Shown here piece after piece: positions 15,440-22,166 of a stretch of DNA of 32,924 nt. Origin of the DNA: an uncultured Dialister sp. GTDB lineage: Bacteria; Bacillota; Negativicutes; Veillonellales; Dialisteraceae. The notes below the pieces were generated by a model that searched no databases, was not told the DNA's origin, and saw only the letters and a list, made by a program, of their open reading frames with translations. Positions within the stretch are counted from its first letter, which is position 1; each line of letters starts with the position of its first letter. The translations under genes were made by a program, and so were the position numbers. The DNA lies in assembly GCA_934193095.1 (NCBI GenBank), contig CAKPUX010000022.1, positions 1 to 32,924 on the forward strand, given 5' to 3'.

Positions 15440-15868
15440 ATGGGTATGCTCAAAGAATTCAAAGACTTTGCCCTCCGCGGCAATGTAGTAGACATGGCAG
15501 TCGGTGTAGTCATCGGCGCTGCATTCGGAAAGATCGTTTCTTCTTTGGTCAGCCATGTCATCATGCCTCCTCTGGGCTACCTTCTGGGTGGTATCGATTT
15601 CTCCAACCTTTTCATCCCTCTGAGCGATACCCCGGTCTCCACGCTCGCCGAAGCAAAAGAGCTCGGCGTCCCGGTCATCGCATACGGAGAATTCTTGAAT
15701 GCAGTCATTGATTTCCTGATCATTGCTTTCGTCCTCTTTATCGCCATCAAGCAGATCAACCACTTCTTCCCGAAAGCTCCGCCAAAGGAAATCAGAAAGT
15801 GCCCCTACTGCAAAGAAGCGATCGCAGATGATGCGACCCGCTGCCCGCACTGCACGGCACAGCTCTGA
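15440..15868 (+). CDS. mscL: Large-conductance mechanosensitive channel MscL with C-terminal zinc ribbon
   Basis: Homopentameric inner-membrane channel that opens under extreme turgor to release osmolytes. Residues 1-110 are a standard MscL: N-terminal amphipathic helix FKDFALRGNVVDMAVGVVIG leading into TM1, with AFGKIVSSLV, a periplasmic loop and TM2 (FLNAVIDFLIIAFVLFIAIK). Instead of the usual short charged cytoplasmic helix bundle, the C-terminus (about 113-142) carries CPYC-x10-CPHC, with Cys121, 124, 135 and 138 arranged as a zinc ribbon. The length of 142 is normal. Start at 15440 is 10 bases after AAAGGAG; the next in-frame ATG is two codons later. Monocistronic, with its own promoter and strong terminator. 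Confidence 0.95.
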   Translation: MGMLKEFKDFALRGNVVDMAVGVVIGAAFGKIVSSLVSHVIMPPLGYLLGGIDFSNLFIPLSDTPVSTLAEAKELGVPVIAYGEFLNAVIDFLIIAFVLFIAIKQINHFFPKAPPKEIRKCPYCKEAIADDATRCPHCTAQL

Positions 15869-15886
15869 GACGCCTCTTTCGGCAAC

Positions 15887-15933
15887 AAAGGCGGTGTGAC
15901 AAAAACCTGTATGTTTTGTCACACCGCCTTTTT
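15887..15933. terminator. Strong bidirectional terminator after mscL
   Basis: An 18-bp perfect stem (AAAGGCGGTGTGACAAAA with its complement), 8-nt loop, then TTTTT on the plus strand. Confidence 0.9.
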
Positions 15934-15956
15934 ACATTCGTTTTCCCCATGAGACG

Positions 15957-16065
15957 CCTAAAGCCTCCCCGAAGGGAGGCTTTTTAGAGGTGTTTGGAGT
16001 TGTTGAGAAAGATTTGTAACAATGAGTGGAATCATCACGGCCAATGGTGATTTCCTTTTGTTTAC
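15957..16065 (-). ncRNA. Candidate small RNA between mscL and the rubredoxin gene
   Basis: A consensus promoter (TTGACA-17-TAATAT) on the minus strand predicts a start near 16065, with no credible ORF after it. The transcript has a 5' stem-loop (GGAAATCAC with GTGATGATTCC, about 16024-16052), a roughly 40-nt segment with hardly any G (CU/CA-rich, containing AACUCC and CACCUCU), and a final stem closed by a UUCG loop (AAGCCTCCC/GGGAGGCTT, 15961-15985) followed by only UUU. About 105 nt. A C/U-rich single-stranded region able to pair with ribosome binding sites is typical of regulatory small RNAs. A TTG-started 27-codon ORF overlaps it but reads through the terminator stem, so it is less likely. 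Confidence 0.5.
15961..15985. terminator. Terminator hairpin with UUCG loop (minus) / T5 tail (plus)
   Basis: AAGCCTCCC/GGGAGGCTT stem with TTCG loop on the minus strand and TTTTT following on the plus strand. On the minus strand it would close the candidate small RNA and any rubredoxin read-through; on the plus strand it would be a second mscL terminator. Confidence 0.7.
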
Positions 16066-16071
16066 GATTCT

Positions 16072-16100
16072 ATATTACCTCACATCGTCTTCATTGTCAA
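16072..16100 (-). promoter_or_regulatory. Consensus promoter of the candidate small RNA
   Basis: TTGACA (16095-16100), 17-bp spacer, TAATAT (16072-16077) on the minus strand, downstream of the rubredoxin gene and reading away from it. Confidence 0.7.
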
Positions 16101-16136
16101 GTATTGTTTATTGCTTTCGGAAACAATAATTAACAA

Positions 16137-16301
16137 TCATCCTTCGTAGACTTCAAATTCATCCTTGCCGGCGCCGCAGACCGGGCATACATAGTCTGCC
16201 GGCAGATCTTCAAACTTGGTCCCCGGGGCGATGCCATTGTCCGGATCACCTTTGGCTTCATCGTAAATCCATCCGCATACAGTGCATACATACTTTTTCA
16301 T
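16137..16301 (-). CDS. Rubredoxin
   Basis: A 54-residue mononuclear iron electron carrier of anaerobes, usually serving detoxification of oxygen or superoxide or other redox partners. The two iron-binding loops are CTVCGWIYD (residues 6-14) and CPVCGAGKDEFE (near 39-50), giving CxxCG...CPxCG with all four Cys present. Residues between them (GDPDNGIAPGTKFEDLP) are the standard rubredoxin core, and the length is exactly that of the family (52-55). The start at 16301 has AGGAGG 8 bases upstream. It is transcribed alone behind a long leader from the promoter at 16466-16493. It is shorter than the usual ORF cut-off and easily missed. Confidence 0.95.
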   Translation of the reverse strand: MKKYVCTVCGWIYDEAKGDPDNGIAPGTKFEDLPADYVCPVCGAGKDEFEVYEG

Positions 16302-16319
16302 AGTCGTTCCCTCCTTTGG

Positions 16320-16460
16320 GAAAACTCACAGGGAGCCCGCATATCGGCTTCTCTGTAGGAAGGAAATGTCGGTGCAACCGCAGCTTGTGATTTGGCAAAA
16401 GTGAAATCTTCGAGCGATCGGATCCGTATTTTCCTTCTTTCTATATTTACATATCTCTAT
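16320..16460 (-). promoter_or_regulatory. Long, apparently structured leader of the rubredoxin gene
   Basis: About 158 nt separate the predicted start (near 16459) from the rubredoxin ATG. An 8-bp pairing, GAAGGAAA (minus strand of 16430-16437) with TTTCCTTC (minus strand of 16359-16366), would enclose a 63-nt region holding smaller stems: GATTT/AAATC and CGGT/ACCG. A further hairpin with GCC/GGC and CAG/CUG segments follows just before the ribosome binding site (about 16328-16356). The pattern suggests a folded regulatory leader, but I do not recognise a known riboswitch class. Confidence 0.35.
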
Positions 16461-16465
16461 ATAGT

Positions 16466-16493
16466 ATTATATCACAATATTCAAATAATTCAA
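16466..16493 (-). promoter_or_regulatory. Promoter of the rubredoxin gene
   Basis: TTGAAT (16488-16493), 16-bp spacer, TGA-TATAAT (extended -10, TATAAT at 16466-16471) on the minus strand. Confidence 0.7.
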
Positions 16494-16543
16494 TATCGAA
16501 TGATACGTTTTTTCCTCGCCCAAAATCATCTGCTCACCACCCA

Positions 16544-16572
16544 TTGACCAAAAGGTCCCGACCTTATATAAT
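16544..16572 (+). promoter_or_regulatory. Promoter of tRNA-Leu
   Basis: TTGACC (16544-16549), 17-bp spacer, TATAAT (16567-16572), 16 bp before the mature tRNA 5' end. Confidence 0.85.
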
Positions 16573-16588
16573 AGGTATCGCAAGCCAT

Positions 16589-16672
16589 GCGAGCGTGGCG
16601 GAATTGGTAGACGCACAGGATTTAGGATCCTGCGCCTTGTGCATGGGGGTTCGAGTCCCTTCGCTCGCACCA
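16589..16672 (+). tRNA. tRNA-Leu, anticodon UAG
   Basis: Acceptor arms GCGAGCG (16589-16595) and CGCTCGC (16662-16668) pair fully, with discriminator A and an encoded CCA. The anticodon stem CAGGA/TCCTG encloses TTTAGGA with anticodon TAG, decoding CUA/CUN leucine codons. The D loop has GGTAGACGC, the T arm GGGTTCGAGTCCC, and there is a long class II variable arm as expected for tRNA-Leu. Eighty-four nucleotides in total. Confidence 0.97.
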
Positions 16673-16706
16673 AAAAAAGCACTGTGGATCTCACAGTGCT
16701 TTTTTA
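16673..16706. terminator. Terminator after tRNA-Leu
   Basis: AAAAAAGCACTGTG pairs with CACAGTGCTTTTTT around GATCT. It directly follows the tRNA CCA end and, read on the minus strand, can also close the alcohol dehydrogenase transcript. Confidence 0.85.
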
Positions 16707-16739
16707 TTGGCAGTCACCTTTTTCGCTAAAGCCGATCTC

Positions 16740-17909
16740 TCAGAAATTTACCGTCTTCCCATAGTAAGCACATTCGAGGATCTTGGCCATAGCTTCCGCA
16801 TCTGCCTCACGCGGGTTCTCCGGAGTGCAGGCATCAAGGACGGCATTCTTAGCGATGGCATCCTTCTTGGCAAGGTACAGCTCCTCTGGCACCCCATAGT
16901 CTTTGAGTGTCAGCGGGATGTCCATCTTCTGATTCAGTTTCTGGATAGCTTCCTCATAGGAAATGACAAGCTGCGCATCTGTGCGTCCCGGAAGTCCGGC
17001 CACGCGGGCGAGGTCGGCATAGCGCGAAAGGCAGACCTTCTTGTTGAACTGGATGACATACGGCATCAAGATGGCATTCGCACAACCATGCGGGATATGG
17101 AAGACAGCACCGATCTTATGCGCCAGAGAATGTGTGATCCCCAGAAGTCCGTTTGAGAAGGCCATGCCGGCAAGGCACTGCGCGATATGCATTTTGCCTC
17201 TGGCTTCCTTGTCTCCATGATACGACTCTACGATGTTGTCAAAAATATCGGAGACAGCCTGCTTGGAGAGCGGTTCCGTGAAGCCATTCGCAAACTTTGA
17301 CACATAGGCCTCGGTCGCATGTGTCAGCGCGTCCATCCCTGTATGCGCGGTGAGCTTCTTCGGCATGGTGGACGGGATGTCGAGGTCAAGGATGGCAAGA
17401 TCCGGCGTCAGGTTGAAATCAGCGAGCGGATACTTGATGCCTGTCGAGTAGTCGGTGATGACAGAGAAAGCCGTGACTTCTGTCGCAGTCCCCGATGTGG
17501 ATGGGATAGCAACGAAGATCGCCTTCTGACGAAGCGGCGGCAAAGAGAATGGCTTTTTGATCTCATCGAATGTCAGATTCGGATATTCATAGAAGACCCA
17601 CATGGCCTTGGCTGCATCGATCGGTGAACCGCCGCCGATTGCCACGATCACGTCCGGCTGGAATTCTTCCATCAGCTTCGCACCCTTCTGCACTTCTTCG
17701 ATGGATGGATCCGGTGTGATACCTTCGAGCGTATAGGTGGCAAGTCCTGCGTCCTTCAGCACTTTTTCAGTCTTCTGAAGGAAACCGCCTGCCCGCATGG
17801 AATGACCACCGGTGCAAATGAAAGCTTTCTTGTGCCCCTTCAGCAAAGACAGCTCATCAATGGCTCCATGACCACAATAAATATCTCTAGGTAATGTAAA
17901 ACGGAACAT
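16740..17909 (-). CDS. Iron-containing (group III) alcohol dehydrogenase
   Basis: NAD(P)-dependent reduction of an aldehyde to an alcohol, a fermentative redox sink in the cytoplasm. The 389-residue protein has the family plan: N-terminal dinucleotide-binding half with GGGSPIDAAK (near 90-100) and IPSTSGTATEVT (near 140-150), then the all-helical metal domain with GMDALTHATEAYVS and GITHSLAHKIGAVFHIPHG, supplying the Asp and three His ligands of the divalent iron. Length is typical (380-400). Start at 17909 (MFRFTLP) follows AAAGGAGGA at the usual distance; the ATG seven codons upstream overlaps that site. Monocistronic. The exact substrate (butanol, propanediol or lactaldehyde) cannot be read from sequence. 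Confidence 0.93.
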   Translation of the reverse strand: MFRFTLPRDIYCGHGAIDELSLLKGHKKAFICTGGHSMRAGGFLQKTEKVLKDAGLATYTLEGITPDPSIEEVQKGAKLMEEFQPDVIVAIGGGSPIDAAKAMWVFYEYPNLTFDEIKKPFSLPPLRQKAIFVAIPSTSGTATEVTAFSVITDYSTGIKYPLADFNLTPDLAILDLDIPSTMPKKLTAHTGMDALTHATEAYVSKFANGFTEPLSKQAVSDIFDNIVESYHGDKEARGKMHIAQCLAGMAFSNGLLGITHSLAHKIGAVFHIPHGCANAILMPYVIQFNKKVCLSRYADLARVAGLPGRTDAQLVISYEEAIQKLNQKMDIPLTLKDYGVPEELYLAKKDAIAKNAVLDACTPENPREADAEAMAKILECAYYGKTVNF

Positions 17910-17948
17910 AGTGACTCCTCCTTTGGGCATAGAATCATACGGAAGGAT

Positions 17949-17990
17949 GGACGATCAGGATCTCTTGATCGAAGAAATTCTGATCTGTCC
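17949..17990 (-). promoter_or_regulatory. Hairpin in the leader of the alcohol dehydrogenase
   Basis: GGAC-A-GATCAG pairs with CTGATCGTCC (one bulged base), and an inner TCTT/AAGA stem lies inside. It sits 40-80 bp upstream of the start codon and is probably transcribed. Whether it is a regulatory leader or an operator dyad is open. Confidence 0.35.
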
Positions 17991-18151
17991 TTCTTCTTAT
18001 AGTATACACTTTTTTATGCAAGCCGGAACATGTATGCTTATTCTATATGAAGAAGTCATTGGAAATGAGTTAAAAGCATACATATAGGAGGCCTATCGCC
18101 CACTGCATGCGGAGCACTGCTTCCCTATGAACACGCCGATGCCCGGTTCCC

Positions 18152-18180
18152 TAGCCACCGCCTTTTTTATCGGGTATAAT
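18152..18180 (+). promoter_or_regulatory. Promoter of the CsoR-family regulator
   Basis: TAGCCA (18152-18157), 17-bp spacer, TATAAT (18175-18180). The predicted start (about 18187) falls inside a copy of palindromic repeat E. Confidence 0.6.
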
Positions 18181-18182
18181 AT

Positions 18183-18232
18183 AAGGGAAACGCTGATTCG
18201 ATCGCTCATCAGATGGGATCCGTGTTTCCTAC
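18183..18232 (+). repeat. Palindromic repeat E, copy 2, in the regulator leader
   Basis: GGGAAACGCTGATTCGATCG followed by TCATCAGATGGGATCC and GTGTTTCCT. The GGAAAC...GTTTCC ends and CTGAT/ATCAG arms are self-complementary, so the leader of the csoR-like gene would start with a hairpin. Confidence 0.6.
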
Positions 18233-18259
18233 GAAAAGTGAAAGGAATCAAAACCTCTT

Positions 18260-18634
18260 ATGGAAGATACAAAGAATCAAGTTTTTGTCCACGATCATGG
18301 CGACGGACATGTCCACACCCATGTGATAGGGCACACCCATGACGGACATCATCACAATCACAGCCATACGCATGACCCGCAAAAGATCAAAGCGATCATG
18401 AATCGGATATCCAGATCCATCGGCCATATGGAGTCGATCAAGAAGATGCTCGAGAACCAAAGGGACTGCGCCGATGTCCTGATCCAGCTCGCCGCAGTGC
18501 GTGCGGAGATCAATAATACCGGCAAGCTCCTCCTGAAGGAGCATATGGAGCACTGCATCGTGGAAGCGGTGCAGGAGAATGACCAGGAGGCCATCACGCG
18601 CATGAATCAGGCAATCGATATGTTCATGAAGTAG
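18260..18634 (+). CDS. CsoR/RcnR-family metal-responsive repressor with His-rich N-terminal extension
   Basis: A 124-residue all-helical DNA-binding regulator of the DUF156 (CsoR/RcnR/FrmR) family. The core (residues 41-124) has MNRISRSIGHMESIKKMLE, the ligand Cys70 in RDCADVLIQLAAVRAEIN, and His95/Cys99 in KEHMEHCIVEAV: the Cys-His-Cys set of copper-type CsoR. Residues 11-38 are an extension with 13 histidines alternating with Asp, Gly, Thr and Asn, absent from classical CsoR and suited to nickel, cobalt or zinc binding. Start at 18260 is the only reasonable one although the AAAGGA site is about 13 bases away. It converges on a nickel/peptide-type ABC operon with which it shares a terminator. 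The sensed metal is unproven. Confidence 0.88.
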   Translation: MEDTKNQVFVHDHGDGHVHTHVIGHTHDGHHHNHSHTHDPQKIKAIMNRISRSIGHMESIKKMLENQRDCADVLIQLAAVRAEINNTGKLLLKEHMEHCIVEAVQENDQEAITRMNQAIDMFMK

Positions 18635-18658
18635 GATGTATATAAGGAAATACAGATA

Positions 18659-18703
18659 AAAAAGCGCGGATGCCATCGGATGAGGGTGGCGTCCGCGCTT
18701 CTT
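18659..18703. terminator. Bidirectional terminator between csoR-like gene and ABC operon
   Basis: AAGCGCGGATGCCA pairs with TGGCGTCCGCGCTT (one mismatch), A- and T-runs on either side. It directly follows the last codon of the ABC operon on the minus strand. Confidence 0.85.
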
Positions 18704-19459
18704 TTATTTCTCGCCTGCGGCTTCGAGCAGACGGCGGGTATAGCTGTCCTTCGGATGACGCAAGATTTCTTCCATGGAGCCCTGCTCGACACATTTCCCC
18801 TGATGCATAATGAGGAGTGCGTCACAAAACCGCTCCGTGAGCGAGATGTCATGACTGACGAAGAGGAACAAAAGCTGTTTCTCTTTTTTTAATGCGATCA
18901 AAAGCTCCACTATATCCTGCTGCACCAAAGGATCCAAGGCGCTGGTCATCTCATCACAGACAAGGATCTCCGGCTTCAGCACGAGCGCTCTTGCGATGGC
19001 AGCCCGCTGACATTCGCCGCCGCTGACCTCGTGCGGTTTTTTCGAGAGGATCTTCAAAGGAAGCTGGCATGCCTCTGCGGCCTTCCTGGCGCTTTTCTCC
19101 GCAGCTGCCCCTTGGATTCCCTGCTCTGACAGTCCTTCCCTGATGCTTTCCTCCAGTGTCCAGCGTGGATCGAAGGATTCGCGAGGCATCTGAAAAATCA
19201 TCTGCAACCGCTTCCAGAGATGACGCAGTCCCTCTTTCCCCTCCAAAGGGCTTCCATGGAACAGGAGCTTTCCTTCGGAAGGCAAGAGCAGCCCCGCCGC
19301 CATCCTCGCCAGCGTACTTTTTCCGGAGCCGGAGGCTCCCGCGATGCCAAGGGCTGTCCCTTTCTGCAAAGTGAAGCTGACCTCATGCACGGCTTCGATG
19401 GTCTGGCCTTTCTTTTGAAATCTTCGGGTGAGGCCCCGCCCTTCCAGTAGAATATCCAT
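18704..19459 (-). CDS. ABC transporter ATP-binding protein, second ATPase (NikE/OppF type)
   Basis: A 251-residue ATPase that powers import together with its partner encoded just upstream. Walker A GASGSGKST near residue 45, Q-loop MIFQMPRESFDPR, signature SGGECQR near 150, Walker B ILVCDEMTSALD and the switch His in LFVSHDIS. The C-terminal HPKDSYTRRLLEA is the OppD/F-NikD/E type end. The start was set at 19459 (MDILLEGRGL, GGAG 8 bases upstream); a longer frame up to 19747 overlaps the upstream ATPase gene and has no family homology in its first 96 codons. About 80 bp separate it from the first ATPase gene. Last gene of the operon. Confidence 0.88.
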   Translation of the reverse strand: MDILLEGRGLTRRFQKKGQTIEAVHEVSFTLQKGTALGIAGASGSGKSTLARMAAGLLLPSEGKLLFHGSPLEGKEGLRHLWKRLQMIFQMPRESFDPRWTLEESIREGLSEQGIQGAAAEKSARKAAEACQLPLKILSKKPHEVSGGECQRAAIARALVLKPEILVCDEMTSALDPLVQQDIVELLIALKKEKQLLFLFVSHDISLTERFCDALLIMHQGKCVEQGSMEEILRHPKDSYTRRLLEAAGEK

Positions 19460-19539
19460 GGCGTCTCCAGTCAAATGCATGGTAAGAAAATGCTGACAAA
19501 ATGCCCGTGCCTGCAGAGAGATATCATTTCCCCAAGAGA

Positions 19540-20331
19540 TCAAAAGGTACGACGGCAAGAACGTCCCGCAAAGAGCAGCCGCTTCGTGTAGTCTTCTTTC
19601 GGATGCTGCCATAGGTCTTCCGCTCTCCCCTGTTCTACGATATGCCCCTGACGGATGATCATCCCCTGATCCGCAAGCTGCCTTGCAACCTCGATCTGAT
19701 GCGTGATGCAGAGAAGCGAGCCCTTGATCTCCTTTTTCACCAGCCAAAGCTCTCTCACCACTTCCTCTCTGGCGAGTACATCGAGCGCACTGGTGGGCTC
19801 ATCCGCCAAGATCAGCTCGGGCTCCGGCAGCAGCGCACTCACGATGCCCACGCGCTGCATCATACCGCCGGAAAGCTCAGAGGGATAACTGTCCCAGATC
19901 CGGCTCTCTTCCTCCAGTCCCAGCTTCCGCATAAGAGAAAAGGCTTTTTCACGAAGTGAAGATGCCGAAGTCCTGCCATGCGCTTCCATCGCCTCATGGA
20001 TCTGACTTCCCACCGTGCGAATGGGGCAAAAGGCGTCCTTCGTGTCTTGAAAAATGGTGGTGATCTCCTTTCCCAGCAGGCTCCGCCTTTCTTTCGCGCT
20101 CATTTTCAAAAGGGACTGCCCTTTGAAGTCTATGTCGCCGGCAGTGATGCGCCCATCGGGGGAAAGCAAGCCCAGTATAGCTTTACAGAGCGTCGTCTTT
20201 CCACTGCCAGACTCGCCGACAATGGTCAGACACTCACCTCTGGAAAGCGTAAACGAAATATCTCGGGCAGCCACCTGTTCTCCGTACGCGATAGAGACAT
20301 GGGAGAAGCTAAGTACCTCCGTCTCACTCAT
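19540..20331 (-). CDS. ABC transporter ATP-binding protein, first ATPase (NikD/OppD type)
   Basis: A 263-residue ATPase. Walker A GESGSGKTT near 39, Q-loop TTIFQDTKDAFCP, signature LSGGMMQRVG near 152, Walker B LILADEPTSALD, switch His in CITHQIEV, and a C-terminal HPKEDYTKRLLF of the NikD/DppD kind. Its ATGA start overlaps the stop of the binding-protein gene by 4 bp, so translation is coupled. Shorter than OppD (about 330) because the C-terminal oligopeptide zinc/Fe-S extension is missing, which fits NikD-like metal importers better than peptide importers. Confidence 0.88.
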   Translation of the reverse strand: MSETEVLSFSHVSIAYGEQVAARDISFTLSRGECLTIVGESGSGKTTLCKAILGLLSPDGRITAGDIDFKGQSLLKMSAKERRSLLGKEITTIFQDTKDAFCPIRTVGSQIHEAMEAHGRTSASSLREKAFSLMRKLGLEEESRIWDSYPSELSGGMMQRVGIVSALLPEPELILADEPTSALDVLAREEVVRELWLVKKEIKGSLLCITHQIEVARQLADQGMIIRQGHIVEQGRAEDLWQHPKEDYTKRLLFAGRSCRRTF

Positions 20332-21866
20332 TGTACATCCAGCTCCGCAGTGATTTCGTAATAGTCTGAAGGATGGGCGGCAAGACCGGTCACCCCTTTG
20401 CGGGACAAGATCCCCATCTGCAGATAAGAAATGAAGTAAAATGCATGATCATCCAAAATGATCTGCTGCATCTCTATGGCGAACTGATTTCTTTTCTCTA
20501 TATCAAATGTCTGGTGCATCTCTTGGGCAAGGGCTTCCAGCCGATCGTTGTGATAGAAGCCACGGTTCTTGGTCGACTGATCCAGCGCGCAGGTATGGAA
20601 GAAATACTCCGGATCCCCCGTGGGCGCCGTGACAAGTGCGCTGGCATACACATCATAATTCCCTGCTTCAAGCACTTTCAAATGATCTGCCGAGCACTCG
20701 ATATCTACCTTGATCCCGATCTGCTTCAGATCATCCTGCACGAGCTCGGCAAGTGCCGGAAGCTCCATGCGGCCCGGATACGTCAGCCAACGGATGGTCA
20801 GATCTTTCCCGTCCTGATCCACATAGCCGTTTCCATCGGTATCCTTCCAGCCTGCCTCTTCCAGAAGCTTTCTGGCTTCCTCCGTCTGATGCGATACGCC
20901 ATGCACATGTGATGCACCAAACGGAAGAGCCTTCGGGAAGGGGCCGACCGCTACCTCTCCATGTCCTGCCAGCAGATGATTCACGAATCCATCGCGATCG
21001 ATCGCCATGTCGATCGCCTTTCTCACGCGTATATCCTGCATGACGGGCGAATGCATATTGACCTGACCGAAGAAATTGCGGCTGGTGGCCACCTTGGAGA
21101 CCTGAAATTTCGAAGGATCCTCAAAAAGCGGATAGCTGGCATAAGGCAGTCCATACGTGGCATCGATATTTCCGGCCTGCAGCGCAGCCGTCATCGCATC
21201 CCCATCAGTGACAGCCTTCACGATCAGGTGATCCACTTTCGGACTGCCATTCCAATAGGACGCATTTTTGTGCAGATGGATCTCCGTATCCGTCACAGAG
21301 TCTGCCACATAAGGACCTGTCCCTGACACCCGGCCATCCTTCATGTCCGCTTTCATATCCACTATGGCCGCATAAGGATCGCAAAGATAGAAGATAAGAC
21401 TCGGTGAGGATTCCCTCGTGTGAATGCGGACTGTATTTTCGCTGGCATCGATCCGATCGATTTTAAGGTCAAAGGCAGCTCTTGGATTCTTCGCCACCAG
21501 TGCCTCCAGACATTCCTTCACCGCCTCTCCGTCCATTTTTCGTCCGCTGGAGAAAGAAATCCTTTCACGGAGCTCTATATCCACCGTGCTGTCATCGACG
21601 TATTCGAAATGCTTCGCAAGCCATGGCTCCGGAGTCATCGCATCAGACAGGCGGAAGAGTGTCTCCCCTACACCATAGCGTACAGTGCTCCATCCGGAAT
21701 AATTCTCGTGAGGGTCGAGTCCTGCATCCCCCATCTCCCGGCCATATCCGGTCGTAGCATAGACCACCGTCTTCTCGCCAGATGCCTTCTTTTCTCCGCC
21801 GCAACCGCCAAGTACAAGCGATGTACAAACGAGTGCTGCCAATACTGCTTTAGAAATCCTGTTCAT
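20328..21866 (-). CDS. ABC transporter substrate-binding lipoprotein, nickel/peptide family (SBP_bac_5, NikA-like)
   Basis: A 512-residue lipoprotein receptor. Signal peptide with lipobox LVLGGC (Cys22). Family 5 features: ATTGYGREMGDAGLDPHENY near the N-terminus, AMTPEPWLAKHFEYVDDSTV, SGTGPYVADSV near 155, and VRKAIDMAIDRDGFVNHLL near 270-290, with GYVDQDGKDLTIRW later. The opening DPHENYSGWSTVRYGVGETLFRL recalls NikA-type nickel receptors rather than OppA, but the ligand cannot be fixed by eye. Start at 21866 follows AAGGAGTAACGC. It overlaps the ATPase gene by 4 bp, whereas a repeat-filled gap separates it from the permease genes, so a second promoter is possible. Confidence 0.85.
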   Translation of the reverse strand: MNRISKAVLAALVCTSLVLGGCGGEKKASGEKTVVYATTGYGREMGDAGLDPHENYSGWSTVRYGVGETLFRLSDAMTPEPWLAKHFEYVDDSTVDIELRERISFSSGRKMDGEAVKECLEALVAKNPRAAFDLKIDRIDASENTVRIHTRESSPSLIFYLCDPYAAIVDMKADMKDGRVSGTGPYVADSVTDTEIHLHKNASYWNGSPKVDHLIVKAVTDGDAMTAALQAGNIDATYGLPYASYPLFEDPSKFQVSKVATSRNFFGQVNMHSPVMQDIRVRKAIDMAIDRDGFVNHLLAGHGEVAVGPFPKALPFGASHVHGVSHQTEEARKLLEEAGWKDTDGNGYVDQDGKDLTIRWLTYPGRMELPALAELVQDDLKQIGIKVDIECSADHLKVLEAGNYDVYASALVTAPTGDPEYFFHTCALDQSTKNRGFYHNDRLEALAQEMHQTFDIEKRNQFAIEMQQIILDDHAFYFISYLQMGILSRKGVTGLAAHPSDYYEITAELDVQ

Positions 21867-21907
21867 GCGTTACTCCTTATAGAAAATATACATCATAATC
21901 CAATGAC

Positions 21908-22140
21908 AAGTTTGAAAGCAGGGATGAATGGCTAGTGGCTAGGGATTAGGGATTAGGAGTGACTGGTGACTGGTGACTAAATACAACATTCGGGCATCAT
22001 CATGATTTATACCCCGCGGCGCTTCTATATTTTTATGCGCCGCACCTTCCCCGTTGAACCCGTAGAACCTCTAGAACCCGCTGAACCTCTTTCGCACGCA
22101 ATCAAAGGGCGATACGCCCCAAGGGCTAACCCTATATGCC
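21908..22140 (+). repeat. Complete mosaic intergenic repeat inside the ABC operon
   Basis: Forward copy with all modules: GTTTGAAAGCAGGGAT (21911-21926), TAGTGGC/TAGGGAT/TGGTGAC array (to about 21980), CATTCGGGCATC spacer, GCGGCGC...GCGCCGC hairpin (about 22017-22044), a GAACC-type array in which the units vary (GTTGAACCCGTAGAACC), and the tail with CGCACGCAATCAAAGGGCG to GGGCTAACCCT (about 22095-22134). It separates nikC-like and nikA-like genes of one operon. Confidence 0.85.
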
Positions 22141-22166
22141 GGAAAAGAAGGCGATCCACCCTTCCA

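Noticed and set aside
15419..15922. Minus-strand frame of 167 codons opposite mscL
   Set aside because: Shadow of the well-supported mscL gene that also runs through its terminator.
15961..16051. TTG-started 27-codon ORF inside the candidate small RNA
   Set aside because: It reads through the terminator stem and has no recognisable composition; kept only as an alternative to the small RNA.
16467..16729. Frames overlapping the tRNA-Leu gene (plus and minus)
   Set aside because: They read through the tRNA and its promoter and show no protein features.
19460..19747. N-terminal 96-codon extension of the second ATPase
   Set aside because: It overlaps the end of the first ATPase gene in another frame and lacks ABC homology; a proper ribosome binding site precedes 19459.
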